Source: Bugula neritina (lineage: Eukaryota; Bryozoa; Gymnolaemata; Cheilostomatida; Bugulidae). From it: DNA of 64,000 bases. The stretch covers positions 1,023,501-1,087,500 of the forward strand of contig OZ037765.1 of assembly GCA_964035545.1 (NCBI GenBank), given 5' to 3'. Both the position numbers and the translations under genes were made by a program. Positions 1-16,500 of this stretch are shown in pieces; position 1 is the stretch's first letter, and the number at the start of each line of letters is the position of its first letter. Below the pieces are notes generated by a model. That model was not told the DNA's origin. It did no database searches and saw nothing but the letters and a program-made list of their open reading frames with translations.

Positions 1-310
1 ATAACACAACATATAATACAACACAGTAAATATGGAGAGGTGACTTGATATTAAGATCTAACAACTCCAGTTAGTATCCAGTCAACACCCTGATGTAAGT
101 ATATGCTGTGTAATATGTAATCATATGTAGAGTTCATGACCTTTAGATGATGTCATTGAGTTTTCGTATGATGTCCTACACACTCTCATCTACTGACTAG
201 TTACTAGGTAATAGTTACTAGATAATAGCCACTAGGTAGTAGTTACTCAATAATAGTTACTAGATAGTAGTCACTAGGTTAGAGTTAATAGTTGATAGTG
301 ACAAACTCAC

Positions 311-3307
311 CACGGACTAATCATCATGAAAGGTATAGGCGCGCAGGTACAAGCCACTGTGAGTATAAGGAAAGGTTTTCTACCTATCGTGTCGGACATG
401 GCGCCAACCAGGGGGGCACTGAGGAAGGAGAGAATACCCTGTAATAAATACCATGAGGATAGAATGGAGGGTATAGAGTGGAGAGTATAGACTACAGAGT
501 AGGGAGTATAAACTAGAGAGTATAGAGTGTAGAATAGAGAGTAGGGAGTATAGACTAGAGAGTATAGAGTATAGAATAGAGAGAATAGAATGTAAACTAG
601 ATAGTGTATATATTGCAGACTAAACTCTAAAGAGATATAACTCTGAAATAAAGAGCACACTTGTAATATAAGAGAATACAATATATAACCACATGCCTGT
701 GGATCATAATATGACAGTCACACACCACATCACGTACAAAGATATGCTTCCCTCCCTTATCAGACACACAGACAGACACACACACAGACAGACACACATC
801 TATTCTAGTAAGTCACGGAATATTTCACCATATATATTAACTTGACTACATTTCCTGTTACACAACACTAACACTAACACTCTACAGTTTAGTTTCACAT
901 ATAGAGTAGAAATAAGCTAACAGTAGGCTACAAATCCTGGTATATTTTACCAATTCTTTTGACTGGGAGATTACTGAAGTGAGAATATAAGACTAAGGAG
1001 GGCTTACAGCTGTTCTGTGACATAATAATAAATGATATGAAAAGAATTAGACTATTAAATAGAATAGTTGAAGAGATGGAGACAGTAGAGCTGTAGTACA
1101 GAGTACCAGTGGCATGTGTGAGTAGAGTAACAGAGTACCAGTAGCATGTGTGAGTAGAGTAACAGTGTACCAGTAGAAGTAGAGTACACTAACAAAGTAG
1201 GTGTAATCTGCAATGCTTTGTGAGATTATGGAAGATAATAACAGCTGTTCAGTTCATCTCTCTACTCAGTGGCTGGTAGTGGTAGTATTGTGTGGGTACA
1301 CTGCTTAGCTGAGAGAGTAATGGTAGTATTGTGTGGGCACACTGCTTAGCTGAGGAAGTAATGGTAGTATTGTGTGGGTACACTGCTTAGCTGAGAGACT
1401 AGAGGTGGTATTGTGTGGGTACACTGCTTAGCTGAGGGAGTAGTGATAGTATTGTGTGGGTACACTGCTTAGCTGAGAGAGTAGAGGTGGTATTATGTGG
1501 GTACACTGCTGGTGAATAAACTTATCAGTAACGGGGTGCTCCACTGTTACACTTGCTTACACTGTATGCAGGGTACTATTATTTACAGTGTATGCAGGAT
1601 AATCACTCACCTTGACCCCTTGTATAAGCCCATTACATAGAAACGTGTGCTCTGGAAAAGTAGCATGTGTGATCTAAATAAAATAGAGTAGATAAATATA
1701 GAAGTTTTCCACTCTAATGTTATGTAGACAAGAGATAAACATGTATGCTCTGCAGTAAAGGACTGCCAAAATATCATCGGTTAAATTTCTAGAGATCTAA
1801 ATGATTTACTTACATCACTAATAGTGTACCTACTCTCAAAATGTACTCACACTGATGGTATACTTACTCTTATAATGTACCTACTCTTATAGTATACTTA
1901 CAGTTACAGTGTACTTACACTGATAGTAGGTGTAGTCAGCAATCCCCAAGCAAAGAACTCGAGGAATATAACCACTAGAGCGTGATAAACAGACGGCTTA
2001 ATGTTACTCTCAGACTAAAACAGAGAATAAAATAAGATTCACTCAACTCTATGCTTAGAAAGTTGCTGCTAAACAATTCTGTTATCTAGATTCTAACAGA
2101 ACGAAGACTACTGTGCTTATTGAATTTGGCAGAACTTTACGCCATTAGCCTTGGGATCTCAATATGTCATAATAAACAGTAGAATTGCCTGAATCTTACA
2201 GGTGAATAGCATGCAGAAGATATCTGACTAATATTTTACTAATTTATGAAAACTTCATTGAGAAATGTTGTTGAATTTGAAGAGATATGCCAACAGGTGA
2301 AACTGTAAGAATGTGACTAAACCAAAGTTATCAACCAGTCTATCTAGGTCCTAGGTCTATATGTCATTGACCTGTAAACTAACAGCTCCAAAACTGGATA
2401 CAATTCAAATGACATCTATGAGATATATAACTGAAGATGCGAGATGGCGGCAGATGCTCTCTAATCAACATGTTGATGGGGATTGAAAAACTTGACAAAT
2501 TCAAGTAAATTTAGTAACACAATCATACAATGTGCTGATAACCAACATGCCACAAATGATTCTAATGAGTCTATTTGACTTCCATCAGTCCCACACAAAC
2601 ACAGTGGCATATTGAAGACTTCAGAATAATGGTCTAGAAGTACCATCACAATACATCAAACACAGACCACTGAAATGCATGGGGCAGTAGAGGCTAGCGT
2701 AGTTTTACACAAAGAACTTCAACTACTACTAATAGACAAGTAGTACTAGTCTACTATGTCTATGATTTCTAGTTCTAAAGCAAAACGTTATCAGATATTT
2801 CACAGATATTTATAGTCTTAGTTATGGTAAAATCAAACTCACTACTACTAGTAGTAGTAGTCCTTAATAACTAACACAGTATCAAGTATTTGCAGTTTAG
2901 TACAATTAACAGCTAGTATTACTGTTAGTGTTGGAACGTACAACTCTAAAAGCAAAACTGAAAGTGGAAACTAAAAGTAAAATTTAGGGTTTGAGACGAA
3001 TAGTTAAACTTAAACTTTTAGTAAAAGTAGGAACAAGTTCAAGAACTACCAGTACCACTACTACTAGTACTAGTACTCTACTAGTACTAGTAGTAGCACT
3101 AGTAGTAGTAGTATAAAAGTACCTAAAACGATTAATTTCAAATTATTACCTAAAGCTAATGTTAAACTTAATAGTTAAAAACTTCAACTTACAGTTACTC
3201 TTAGAGTTATTGTTAGTACTTACAAACTTTGCTGAGTCGTCCAAGAGCATTCGTTTTCCACGAATTGTGCTACCGACCACACGCTTAGTTCTTTTAGCAC
3301 TGATCAT
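311..3307 (-). CDS. MFSD14: MFSD14 (HIAT1-like) major facilitator transporter, first four coding exons, partial
   Basis: Exons on the minus strand are 3224-3307 (ATG at 3307, 28 codons), 1919-2014 (32 codons), 1611-1673 (21 codons) and 311-438, which ends in phase 2 and continues beyond the left edge. All have AG/GT borders and compatible phases; an in-frame TAG upstream of the ATG fixes the start. The first exon is a Lys/Arg-rich cytosolic tail. The second holds TM1 (PSVYHALVVIFLEFFAWG). The third encodes EHTFLCNGLIQGVK, and the fourth TM2-TM3 with the MFS loop motif GAMSDTIGRK and APIPFMMISPW. Order and spacing match vertebrate MFSD14A/B, a 12-TM sugar-transporter-like family whose substrate is unsettled. 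The gene is divergent to ARL6IP6. Its introns hold a 41-bp minisatellite and low-complexity sequence. Confidence 0.9.
1270..1513. repeat. 41-bp minisatellite in MFSD14 intron 3
   Basis: About six head-to-tail copies of a 41-bp unit containing GTGTGGGTACACTGCTTAGC, with slight divergence between copies. It lies in the intron between the exons at 1611-1673 and 311-438. No coding or regulatory role is evident. Confidence 0.9.
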
Positions 3308-5069
3308 AATATAACAGTGGCCAACATAGAGAGCATTTGTTGCTAGCTAAACCATTTTAACCTAACTGGAAATTCAATATACTAAAATAAAATCTTTTAC
3401 CGAGAATATTTATATTGGACTTGGTATTCGTATTGTAAAGCCTATGGACTATGGCTATAGTAATGTAAATGACGCTACACAGTCAAAAGTGGCAAAGTAA
3501 TAATCACTGCCTTGACCCAAGAATAATTTATTTAGATTTGTCTCCCCAAAATCCTATGTTAAAGCTATTCATCAATAAGGTGAGGATCAATAACAATAAA
3601 TTATTGTAATATTTAAGTCCACCACCCGATTAGGAAATGGCAGAGAAAGATGAAAAGAATAGGATTTTTAAAACATAACTTTTAAAATAAAATTTCCGTT
3701 TTTATTCTATATTTTCATTTCATGTGTGAGAAAGCATTATTGATGCAATGGAAGAGTTGTTTTCCCACCATGCAAGAATATTCACAGAACTAAAACATAA
3801 TTTTATTACAAAATTATGTAATTTTCCCGTAGAGTTATTTTTCGACAGGAACCCTCTCGTGTTATTGTCAATAACTGAATCACGGGCTATTCGTCTCTCT
3901 CTTGCTCATTGGACGAAAATGCTACCGCGAATACTTTATAACAGCATTTGATTTAGATTTTCACTAAATCTTGAAGCTTTGTGAATGGAACGTCCCCACT
4001 ACTGACTACTACTACTACTACTAGGCTTTACCATATCATTATTTTTATAGGGTTTTATTAAATCGTACACAGTGTCAATCAAGCCTAACCTTGAATATTG
4101 TTTTTAAAGATTTAATCGCAATACGAACAGCCGGGATCCGGATACTGGATAGGTAAGTGACTAAGTCACTAAAAGTAAATTAACAATTTTTAGTTTTACT
4201 AAATCTAAGTTAGTGTTACTGTTGCTCTAAGTGAGTCACTGCCACTAGTAGTAGCTGTAGTAATACTAGTACTATAGTACTAGTAGTGCTAGTGCTATTA
4301 GGAGTACTACTACTAGTAGTAGTACTAGTAGTACTAGTAGTAGTAGTAGTACTACTACTAGTAGTAGTAGTAGTACTACTACTACTAGTAGTAGTACTAA
4401 TACTAATAGTAGACGCAGTCATGTGAATCATTAAATCTACTTCTTTCATTTATTCAATCATCAATGTCACAAAACTTAAACTAGAGTGACTATACTAATA
4501 CTATGATTATCAGTATGTCTTATGACTATTTACACTATTTGTCTCATTTTGATTGTAAATATTATTGGTGTTGGTTGTTGCCACTGTCATGACTTATAGT
4601 AATACTTCACTCACATAAACTCAAAGTGATAATTACATTTACAATGATAAGTGTAACAGTTGCTAGCCCTAATAGTTAGTGTTACTTGAAGTTATTATAA
4701 TTATTATTTCTAATGACCAATTACTGTGATTTAGATAGCATTACTACTAGTTGCCAATTAAGTTAAACACTGAAATGGAACACAAAAAACTGCATTTTTA
4801 TTTTAGCTATTCTAGTGCCAGTATCATTATGAGTATTATTTATACTTATAAATTACTGAGTAATTACTATTGGTATTAATAATAATAATATATCGCTTAC
4901 TGTTGTATTAACAATTAAGGATGCTATCACTGTGAGTATAACTGAAAGTAGACAACTGAGTAGCAGCATCTATATTATATATAGTTGACATAAATATCAT
5001 TTTGGATCAGAAGTAATTAGCGTGGTATGGATGCATTTCTATATTTAATAGCAGTTGTCTACCCTGAGA
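3308..5069. other. Divergent intergenic spacer, MFSD14 / ARL6IP6
   Basis: About 1.8 kb between the two start codons, which must hold both promoters. I see no convincing TATA box or initiator. Much of it is cryptically simple sequence built from ACT/AGT/TAA words, with a dense ACT/AGT block at about 4240-4410. Long Ser/Thr reading frames there are artefacts of the trinucleotides. Confidence 0.6.
4240..4412. repeat. ACT/AGT trinucleotide-rich block
   Basis: Imperfect alternating runs of ACT and AGT, partly self-complementary through repeated ACTAGT. Any translation gives poly-Ser/Thr and is not protein-like. Confidence 0.85.
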
Positions 5070-8000
5070 ATGGTGCTCACTCGTAGTGGTACTGTCGTAA
5101 AAAGGCCTGGAGTGAGATTCAAGAGAGGTTCTGGTGTGCGGAAAGTACTCGAGTTTGACGACAGCGGCGTGTTTTCAGACTTTGACGACAATCTTTCTCC
5201 CGTCATTCACACTCAAAAACCAAAGGGGATATTAAAAAGCACTCAATCAAATAACAGTTTTCAACTAGCAGACGATTCTTCTGATGGACAATCATTTGCC
5301 GAGGAAGAATTCTCTGACTGGGCAGACAACTCTAGTACAGATGGGATGTACGATGTTAGTGGTGAGACTGCACAAAGACTCAGTAGTCTGTGTAGAGATG
5401 CTGTTATATTTCTCCTGGTCACCTCTGTGTGCTACTTTGTCACCTCTTTCATCTGTAAGTATAGCAAACATGAGAACACTTATGTGGGTTACTACATAAT
5501 GTTTACGGTTAAGAAAATTGTTGAATTTTTGACTCATCGATTTTGCCGAGGCAACAAAATTAGGCTAAGTTTTGTGGAATAGACTTGACTCTACCAACCC
5601 TTCCGCTTCCCAATGAAAAATTTTTGTTTTAGTTTAACCTTAGTAGTTTGAGGGATTTTTCACTTTTAGCAATACATATAATCGTCAAATAGCATCGTAC
5701 TGCCTGCTTGCAGATGTCCACTGGGGCTACTATATCTACACTCTGATTTGCTCACTCTACATCTTTATATTCTCATACAACATAACCTACTGTGATAGTC
5801 TGAACCCTGGAGTTATGCCCCCTGCACCAATCTCTTCATTCAAATACAGGTAGGCCGGACTGCTTTATATTAGACATTTATTTATCGTGAGGATATTAGC
5901 GTGCTGTCATATTGTTGGATTATTAAGGCAGCGGACAACTGTGGTTTAGTAGATAGAGACACGAATTAAGGTAGTAGATCAAACTTTAGCAGGGTCCTTT
6001 GTGATGTCAGGGAGAGCATCTGTAGTACACCTATAAATACACACCTTGGGGTTCCCTCTCACACTGCTGGGGTTCCCTCACACTCCACTGGGGTTCCCTC
6101 ACACACCACTGGGGTTCCATCTCGCACCACTGGGATTCCTTCTCGCACCACTGGGGTTTCCTCTCACTACTGGGGTTCCCTCACACACCACAGGAGTGGG
6201 ACTTTAAAGAACCTGAGTTTCAATGGGGAAAATTTGTCAAAGGGACATCTTTTTGTAAGACGACATTCATTCATCCAGTACTTAACAGCCAGTGACTCTG
6301 TGAATCACATTTGGAACTTTTATATACAATAAAACAAGCTGACAGCACTCTAGTGTACTGTCAGCACTCTAGTATAAGGCAGCAGCTATCACACTGGAGG
6401 TTAGAGGGTGCTCTATTGTTTCAGTCAGCGTAGAGGGTTAGCATCTCATACTCCTTCAATCAGTATAAAACAAACACTACAGTTATAGCTCCACTCCACA
6501 CAATACCCCTAACATTGTATCAAATCACTTATTGCAGCTGGTGTTTGCTTTCCATTCAATTTAATATTATTTGTGGTACGGACTCTTGGTCACCCATTGT
6601 ATGATTGGCAGGAATTTAAGGCTAAAACAATTGCAGCAAATTAATTGTTATCATTGTGATTGTGTAGGACTCTTTCTATTCAGTATAATGGAGTGACTGC
6701 AATGTTTGCTTGTGAAATTAATCGATGCATCACATTGTTGATAGGCTAATACTACCAGCTCTTAATGAATTTACATAACTTGTAAAACTAACATCTCTTG
6801 TCAATGCAACTCATACACGCTGCTTGAGGCAAATAAATATCCTGCTGTTTAATGTACTGCGGCTAACTTCTAGTAGCTTTGGACAAGGTCTTCTTTGAAA
6901 TGAAAATTATACCCATTTGGCAAAAAACTACACAACCTTTGCTTTGATTTTTGATTTCTGACCAGCCTGATAAAAATGTCTTAAATGGTGGGATTTGAAT
7001 CATCACTAACACTAATAGTCAATAAGTTAACTTTTGAGTCTTGTTTTTTTTTAATAAAATATAATAACAAACCAAATCGACTATATATAGTATTAATACT
7101 CAATGTATATTATATACTTTTATATCCAACTGTTTATATAGGAACTTCTGCGTACAGAATAGCTTCGGTAAAATTTTGAGTCTTGCATCTAAATTAATTC
7201 ATTTTGAGAACTATTGATTAAAGAATTCTTTTTTATTGAATACTTTAGTTAACTCTTGAAGTTTCACACTAGAATGCTCCTAGTGGGAATATTAGTTGTA
7301 TATTTGGCTACACATGAAACAAGTAGTAGAAAGTCTTGGCTCCTTTCATTGGCTGAATACGACTAGTTGACACCCCATTGGTTTACAAGTGGTTCAATAC
7401 TGACTCTTCACCCCCATAATCCCCTTGACGCTGTCTTGCTTTGTCTCAAGGACTTCTAAAGGGCAAGTTTTAGCTGTGATTAGCTATAACCAGGAAGTAG
7501 TTTGAGAGTATCATGAAGTTGTTTCCACTTGAGCGGTTTGGCTGTGGTGTGTAGTCACTGTGTGTGGTCATTTGGTGATTTACTCTCTTATGTGGTAATA
7601 AATCTAATATATTGAAGTGACAAAGTTTACAGGCTGTGTGACTCACTCGTGTTGTCATAGCAACAGCTCTAAATAATTTACTCATGTATGTCTACACTCT
7701 CCACTATCATTAGCATTATTAGTGCATTGGTACAGCTAATCATAGAAAGTTAATTTTATTTTGTCATAATAGTTGTTGATTCACCAAAAAGTTGTTTTTG
7801 AAAATTTGATGTGGAGTTGTGGGTCTAACGAATGACTTGACAATGTTTTTCCACAGTAAGTAGACTGAAAACTGTTCCCTTAACTTGCAGCAATACAAAA
7901 GGCTTTCTCTAGATATTTTCTAAATTTAGGTAGTTTTGTTGGGGTGGTTGGTGGATCACCCTTACTCTATACACGAGCATTAGTGGCTCTATTGTTCGAA

Positions 8001-8305
8001 CCCAGTCTATTTATTATATTCAACTAAGTATTTAACTGTGATGCAATGTTAATATTCCATTACATTAGCAATCATAAATTGGTTTATTTTAATATTGTTT
8101 TGATTATTGATTATTATTCTAAACCTCACCCTGATGAATTGGCATATGTATAGCCTGTGGTACTGAAACTAAACATCATGTACTCTATTGTAGGGCCTCC
8201 TCTGGGCACACATTCCACCTCAGCTATGTCATGACTCTTATAAACGGAATTGTCTTCTTTCTGGTTGAACCTTGGGTTATCGGCATTGCTATTCCATCAG
8301 CATAG
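5070..8305 (+). CDS. ARL6IP6: ARL6IP6 homologue, small multipass membrane protein
   Basis: Three exons: 5070-5454, 5714-5849 and 8194-8305, with GTAAGT and GTAGGC donors and AG acceptors. Phases 1 and 2 join cleanly to give about 210 residues (human protein about 226). The start is the ATG at 5070; the frame is open a few codons further up but only through a TTG. The N-terminal ~110 residues are polar and acidic, hence cytosolic and likely disordered. Hydrophobic segments follow at about 112-130, 132-152 and 187-207. Family signature: a YCDSLNPGVMPPAPIS motif at about 154-169, then GHTFHLSY near 178-185, matching the DSFEPGMFPPTPLS and GHSFHMGY positions of vertebrate ARL6IP6. The family is ER/nuclear-envelope associated and was named for binding the small GTPase ARL6; its molecular role is poorly defined. 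Confidence 0.87.
6040..6195. repeat. Minisatellite in ARL6IP6 intron 2
   Basis: About seven imperfect copies of a 21-24-bp unit built around CTGGGGTTCCCTCACACACC. The rest of the 2.3-kb intron is AT-rich with no second gene visible. Confidence 0.85.
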
Positions 8306-8815
8306 CCTCGTTTCTACCGAAGCCATCCACGTGCCAAACTAACGTGTTTGAATCTCAGTCTAATATTATTCCAGATCTCATTGATTATACCAAATGAGCA
8401 CAGCATTGTTTTAGTGCTGTTCTCAGCCTCCATTAGTAGTATTAAAGTATTCCAACTACCTCTTTCTGATGAAGCTAACTGTAATATTGATTGTATTCAT
8501 TGACATTTCCATTACTTCTGTTGGCTAATTCTGTTCCACATTTCAGTATCAAGTTTCTACCAGACATAATTAAATAATTAACTCTGGTGTATAGATTAAA
8601 CTCAATCATACTTAGTTAATACATAGTCTGAGTCCCTGAATATCTTCCCTGTTTACTCTCTTCTAAATCAAATTACAATCTTGTATAGGATTTATTTATA
8701 GGTTTATTTAGATATTATGCAGTATTCTAGTTTGTATGTTTCTACTTGGTTGTGTATATATTTCAGGCAATTTTGATATTATTTTGATATGCATTTCTTG
8801 TCCAGTACTATTTTT

Positions 8816-8821
8816 AATAAA
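8816..8821 (+). terminator. Candidate polyadenylation signal of ARL6IP6
   Basis: Canonical AATAAA about 510 bp after the stop and just before the minisatellite at 8.9 kb. It is the first good match I found; a single hexamer in AT-rich DNA is weak evidence. Confidence 0.35.
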
Positions 8822-8920
8822 AATAATATTAATATAGAATTCGTATTTTATGTCATTTGCAACACCTCTACAGTATTAAGTATAATTCTCCTTCATTAGT
8901 CAGCTGTGTCTTGTATACAG

Positions 8921-9252
8921 TAATACACTATACAGTAATACTCTATACAGTAATACACTATACAATAATACACTATACAGTAATACACTATACAGTAATA
9001 CACTATACAGTAATACTCTATACACTAATACTCTATACAGTAATACACTATACAGTAATACACTATACAGTAATACACTATACAGTAATACACTATACAG
9101 TAATACACTATACAATAATACACTATACAGTAATACACTATACACTAATATACTCTATACACTAATACTCTATACAGTAATACACTATACAGTAATACAC
9201 TATACAATAATACACTATACACTAATACACTATACACTAATACTCTATATAG
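8921..9252. repeat. 15-bp minisatellite, TACAGTAATACACTA unit
   Basis: About 22 head-to-tail copies of a 15-bp unit, between the convergent 3' ends of ARL6IP6 and METTL5. Because 15 is a multiple of three, long repetitive Tyr/Val/Leu frames appear on both strands; these are not genes. From 9253 to 9919 I see only AT-rich 3'-flanking sequence. Confidence 0.92.
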
Positions 9253-9919
9253 TAAAGTTATTGAGATGAGTTCAGTCAACAAAACCTCATGTATTTGGAA
9301 AACAGCAAGTAGGCTGTAAATTTGGAGTTGTGTGTTCTTTTCCAAGACAAGTGCAAATAAGCAGACAACCCCCAATCAAGTGAAGTTTACAAATAAATAA
9401 ATAGTTTAGCTGGAGCATTCTCTCTCTACTAGCTAATATAGTATTTAGTATTGACTAGAATAAATATAAATAAGACACCTTCCATCATACTATATAGCTA
9501 CTATATATACATTTTATTTCACTTCTGTACTGAGTGTAAAAGCAGTGAATTTAAATACAATAGTTACATAATATTTTCTACAAAGCTTTGTATAAACAGC
9601 AGTCATCAAATATTTGACTCAAAACTCACAGCAATGCTAGAATATCCTGCATGTATGAAAAATAGGCATTCATTGAAGTATTTCCATATACTGACCACAG
9701 TTTTACTGATATCTGAACAAGCACCATGTCCAGATGTTTCCAAAAACACAATAGACAGAATGCGACATATGCAATGAGGTGATAACTCTGTGCTTTAGCA
9801 TGTTTAAATACAGCACCAATAGAGTTCAGCGTACTATTAAAGCATCCAATCAGTTTCCTCTTAAGACAGAACTATTGCCAGTGTCCAATCAAATTATCCC
9901 AACATATACTTATTATGAC

Positions 9920-13578
<3,659 letters not shown>

Positions 13579-16500
13579 ATGGGATTATTTAGTAAGAAAA
13601 AGTCTAAACCTGCTGACAGCATTGCTGTTAGTAACGAGAGAATAAAGTCAGTCGCTGACACTGCTGTCACCAACTCCTCAGCATCTCAGTCCCGTCTCTC
13701 CAGGACGCTGCCGTATCCTAGTAAAAGTGTCAGGTTTGCAGCAGGTGAATTCTCACAACCCTGTGTAGTCTTAACTCATTCACTGTGATAACTGCTAGAA
13801 ACTGTGTTGCTATTACATTTATTTAAAAGAGAATGATTTTGTCTAGACCTGACACGATTTCACAGCTTAAAATAGATTTGTTGCTATATAATACTGTCAA
13901 AGCAAAGTGTGTAGTTTACTAGTTTCATAAGATTGTACAACCTAGTTACTACTTGCACCGCACCTATATTTTCATTACTAGTTAGCAATTTCAACACAAT
14001 GCTGTATAATTGTCTATTGAAAATCAAATACATTTACTTATAATCATAGGGTCATTAACTAGCCACTAACATTAACTAATCTTCGTTTATTTATATTATT
14101 TTATGTAAGTTAGTTCATTCAGTGCTTATTTCTCAAAGATAGTTAATTGTACTAATGAATAGATCAGGTACTATTATATTGGCATGGTGTTCCCATCATA
14201 TCTAGTTGTGTGTTGCTTGATCCAAGAAACTTAGTGTACCTCAAGGTTTTTTAGTATTTGGGTAGTTATTTTAATACTTGCTGGGTTTGCCAAAAGAAAA
14301 GTGTTTTATCATATATCTCTTATTTGTTTCTTGTTTCAAGTTCGTTGTTTTCATCTTTATTTCAAACTAATGGGTTTAGCAAAGAGCTAGTTCTACTACT
14401 TAGCCAATCACTACTAGTGATTACATTTACTGGGCATGCTCAAGCATCTCTTCAACTTCACTCCCCAATTACTAATCAATACAGACGGACCTCTTCACTC
14501 CCCATACGTGTGTAACTACCCTGTCGTCTGCAACTATACTCTCTAGTCTGCAACTACCCTGTCGTCTGCAACTACACTCTCTAGTCTGTAACTACCCTGT
14601 CGTCTGCAACTATACTCTCTAGTCTGCAACTACCCTGTCGTCTGCAACTATACTCTCTAGTCTGTAACTACCCTGTCGTCTGCACACCCCACTCTTCTCT
14701 CTAATACAGTCTATCAGCACTAGGCAAGCCTCCTATGTTTACTCTAGCTCTAAGGTCGATGTTTTTATAGATTTGAAAAACTCTGCGCACAATGCACCGC
14801 AGTAGTGAAATATCGAGCCCTAAGTGTAGGCATTGATAAGTGTGTTTGTATTGGCAGTGTTTTCGCTTCTCGCCTTTCCTGGGAATGTTTTGCTCCACAA
14901 CTGACACCAACGTTGCGCTGATATGCTATCGATAATGACATTGCAATATGTTTTAATACATGTGTGTACACAAATGTGTCTAAATACACAGTGTTGAGTG
15001 TGGGCATAGGCCTGGTAAATGTTCTAGTACTACACACACCAACACACGCACCACACACACACTCTCTCACACACACACACACACACACTCACACACACAC
15101 ACTCTCACACACACACACACACACACACTCACACACACACACTCTCACACACACACACACTCTCACACACACACACACACACTCACATGCAAACACACAT
15201 TCACATACAAACAAACACACACTCTCACACAGCACCACAGTTTACGGAATCACTTCATTTTTCACGTACACCAAATAGGAATAACATTCTTCAAGGTAAA
15301 TTTTGTGTAATACAAACTTCATTATACTGTCAAAAGTTACAATGAAATTGCCTTAGTTCTAAGTAGGACGAGAAAGTTTATAAACAGAACTACGTGCTAA
15401 TTATTTGCTCCCAGTTCTTGTTTTCACATCTTTATTCCTGTGTGGCCTTTTCTTTCTCCACAGATGTTAATATATTCAGTTTATTCTAGTAGTTCAAACT
15501 ATAAGAAAGATGCATAAAGAAATTTACATATTTTATACTTTGAGGAAGCAGACATTCAGCAGACGATCTACTTACGTCTGCATATCTTTCTGTCATCATA
15601 TCATTATATACAATCATATTTATTAATGACAGGTTTAAAAGGTTTTCCAACACAACTGAAGCTCATAAGCTATAAAATTAGTTATTTCTTGTTGATAAAG
15701 CTAACAGGGTAAAGATTACACCATGTAGTAGTTATTTCATTGTCTACAGAAACTTTTGAACTACTGAGCACTAAAACTTGGGGGAGGGTGTTTTATTTTC
15801 TTAAGTCACAGTATCTCCAACTGCAAGTGCTTTAAGTGTCACTTAAAGGCAGGTGGTTATTAGCAGGAGTCAAGAGAGGAGAGATAATTGTTATTATAGG
15901 GCAGACTTTGAAAGGGCATAATCAGTATAATAGAGTGAGCTACTTCAGTCAACTGTAAAGATCAAATCTCTGGTAGATTGAATTCAACTAACAAAAGATG
16001 TTTCAACATCTTCACCAGTCTTGATTTCCCTGCCTTATGAGTAGTTCATTGCTACGTGCAGGTTGATGCTTTTGAAAGTAACTTCTGATGGAAATTGAAA
16101 TGTGTTGAAAATGTTGTGTATATTTTAATCCCGGTTGATTTATTTTAAGCTATTCAAAAGCTGAGAATTTATGAAATTGCAAAGCTTAAATTTTGGCCTG
16201 TTTTTAGTAATGCTTTATTTACAGCTCATTAAACTTAAATGTGCAAGTTTCAGTACTGAATATTCACAATTTTTAGAGTTTAACTTCAATATCTAATTTA
16301 AGTTTGGTCTTCAAGCTCAGTAGAAATAGGTTCTCCCATAATGATGGGTTCAGTGGCAAATTTGAGTAGCTAAAGTAGTTTATTTACCTTATTGTTACAC
16401 TTCCATAAATAAACTATTAAACTGAGTTTAATTTAATCGATAAGTTTTGTAATTACACGTGATATTGAATGTGCACTCAGTGTACGATATCCCAATAGCA

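Noticed and set aside
8857-9375. Tyr/Val/Leu-rich open frames on both strands
   Set aside because: Product of the TACAGTAATACACTA minisatellite.
14964-15278. Thr-His repeat protein
   Set aside because: Translation of a CA microsatellite.
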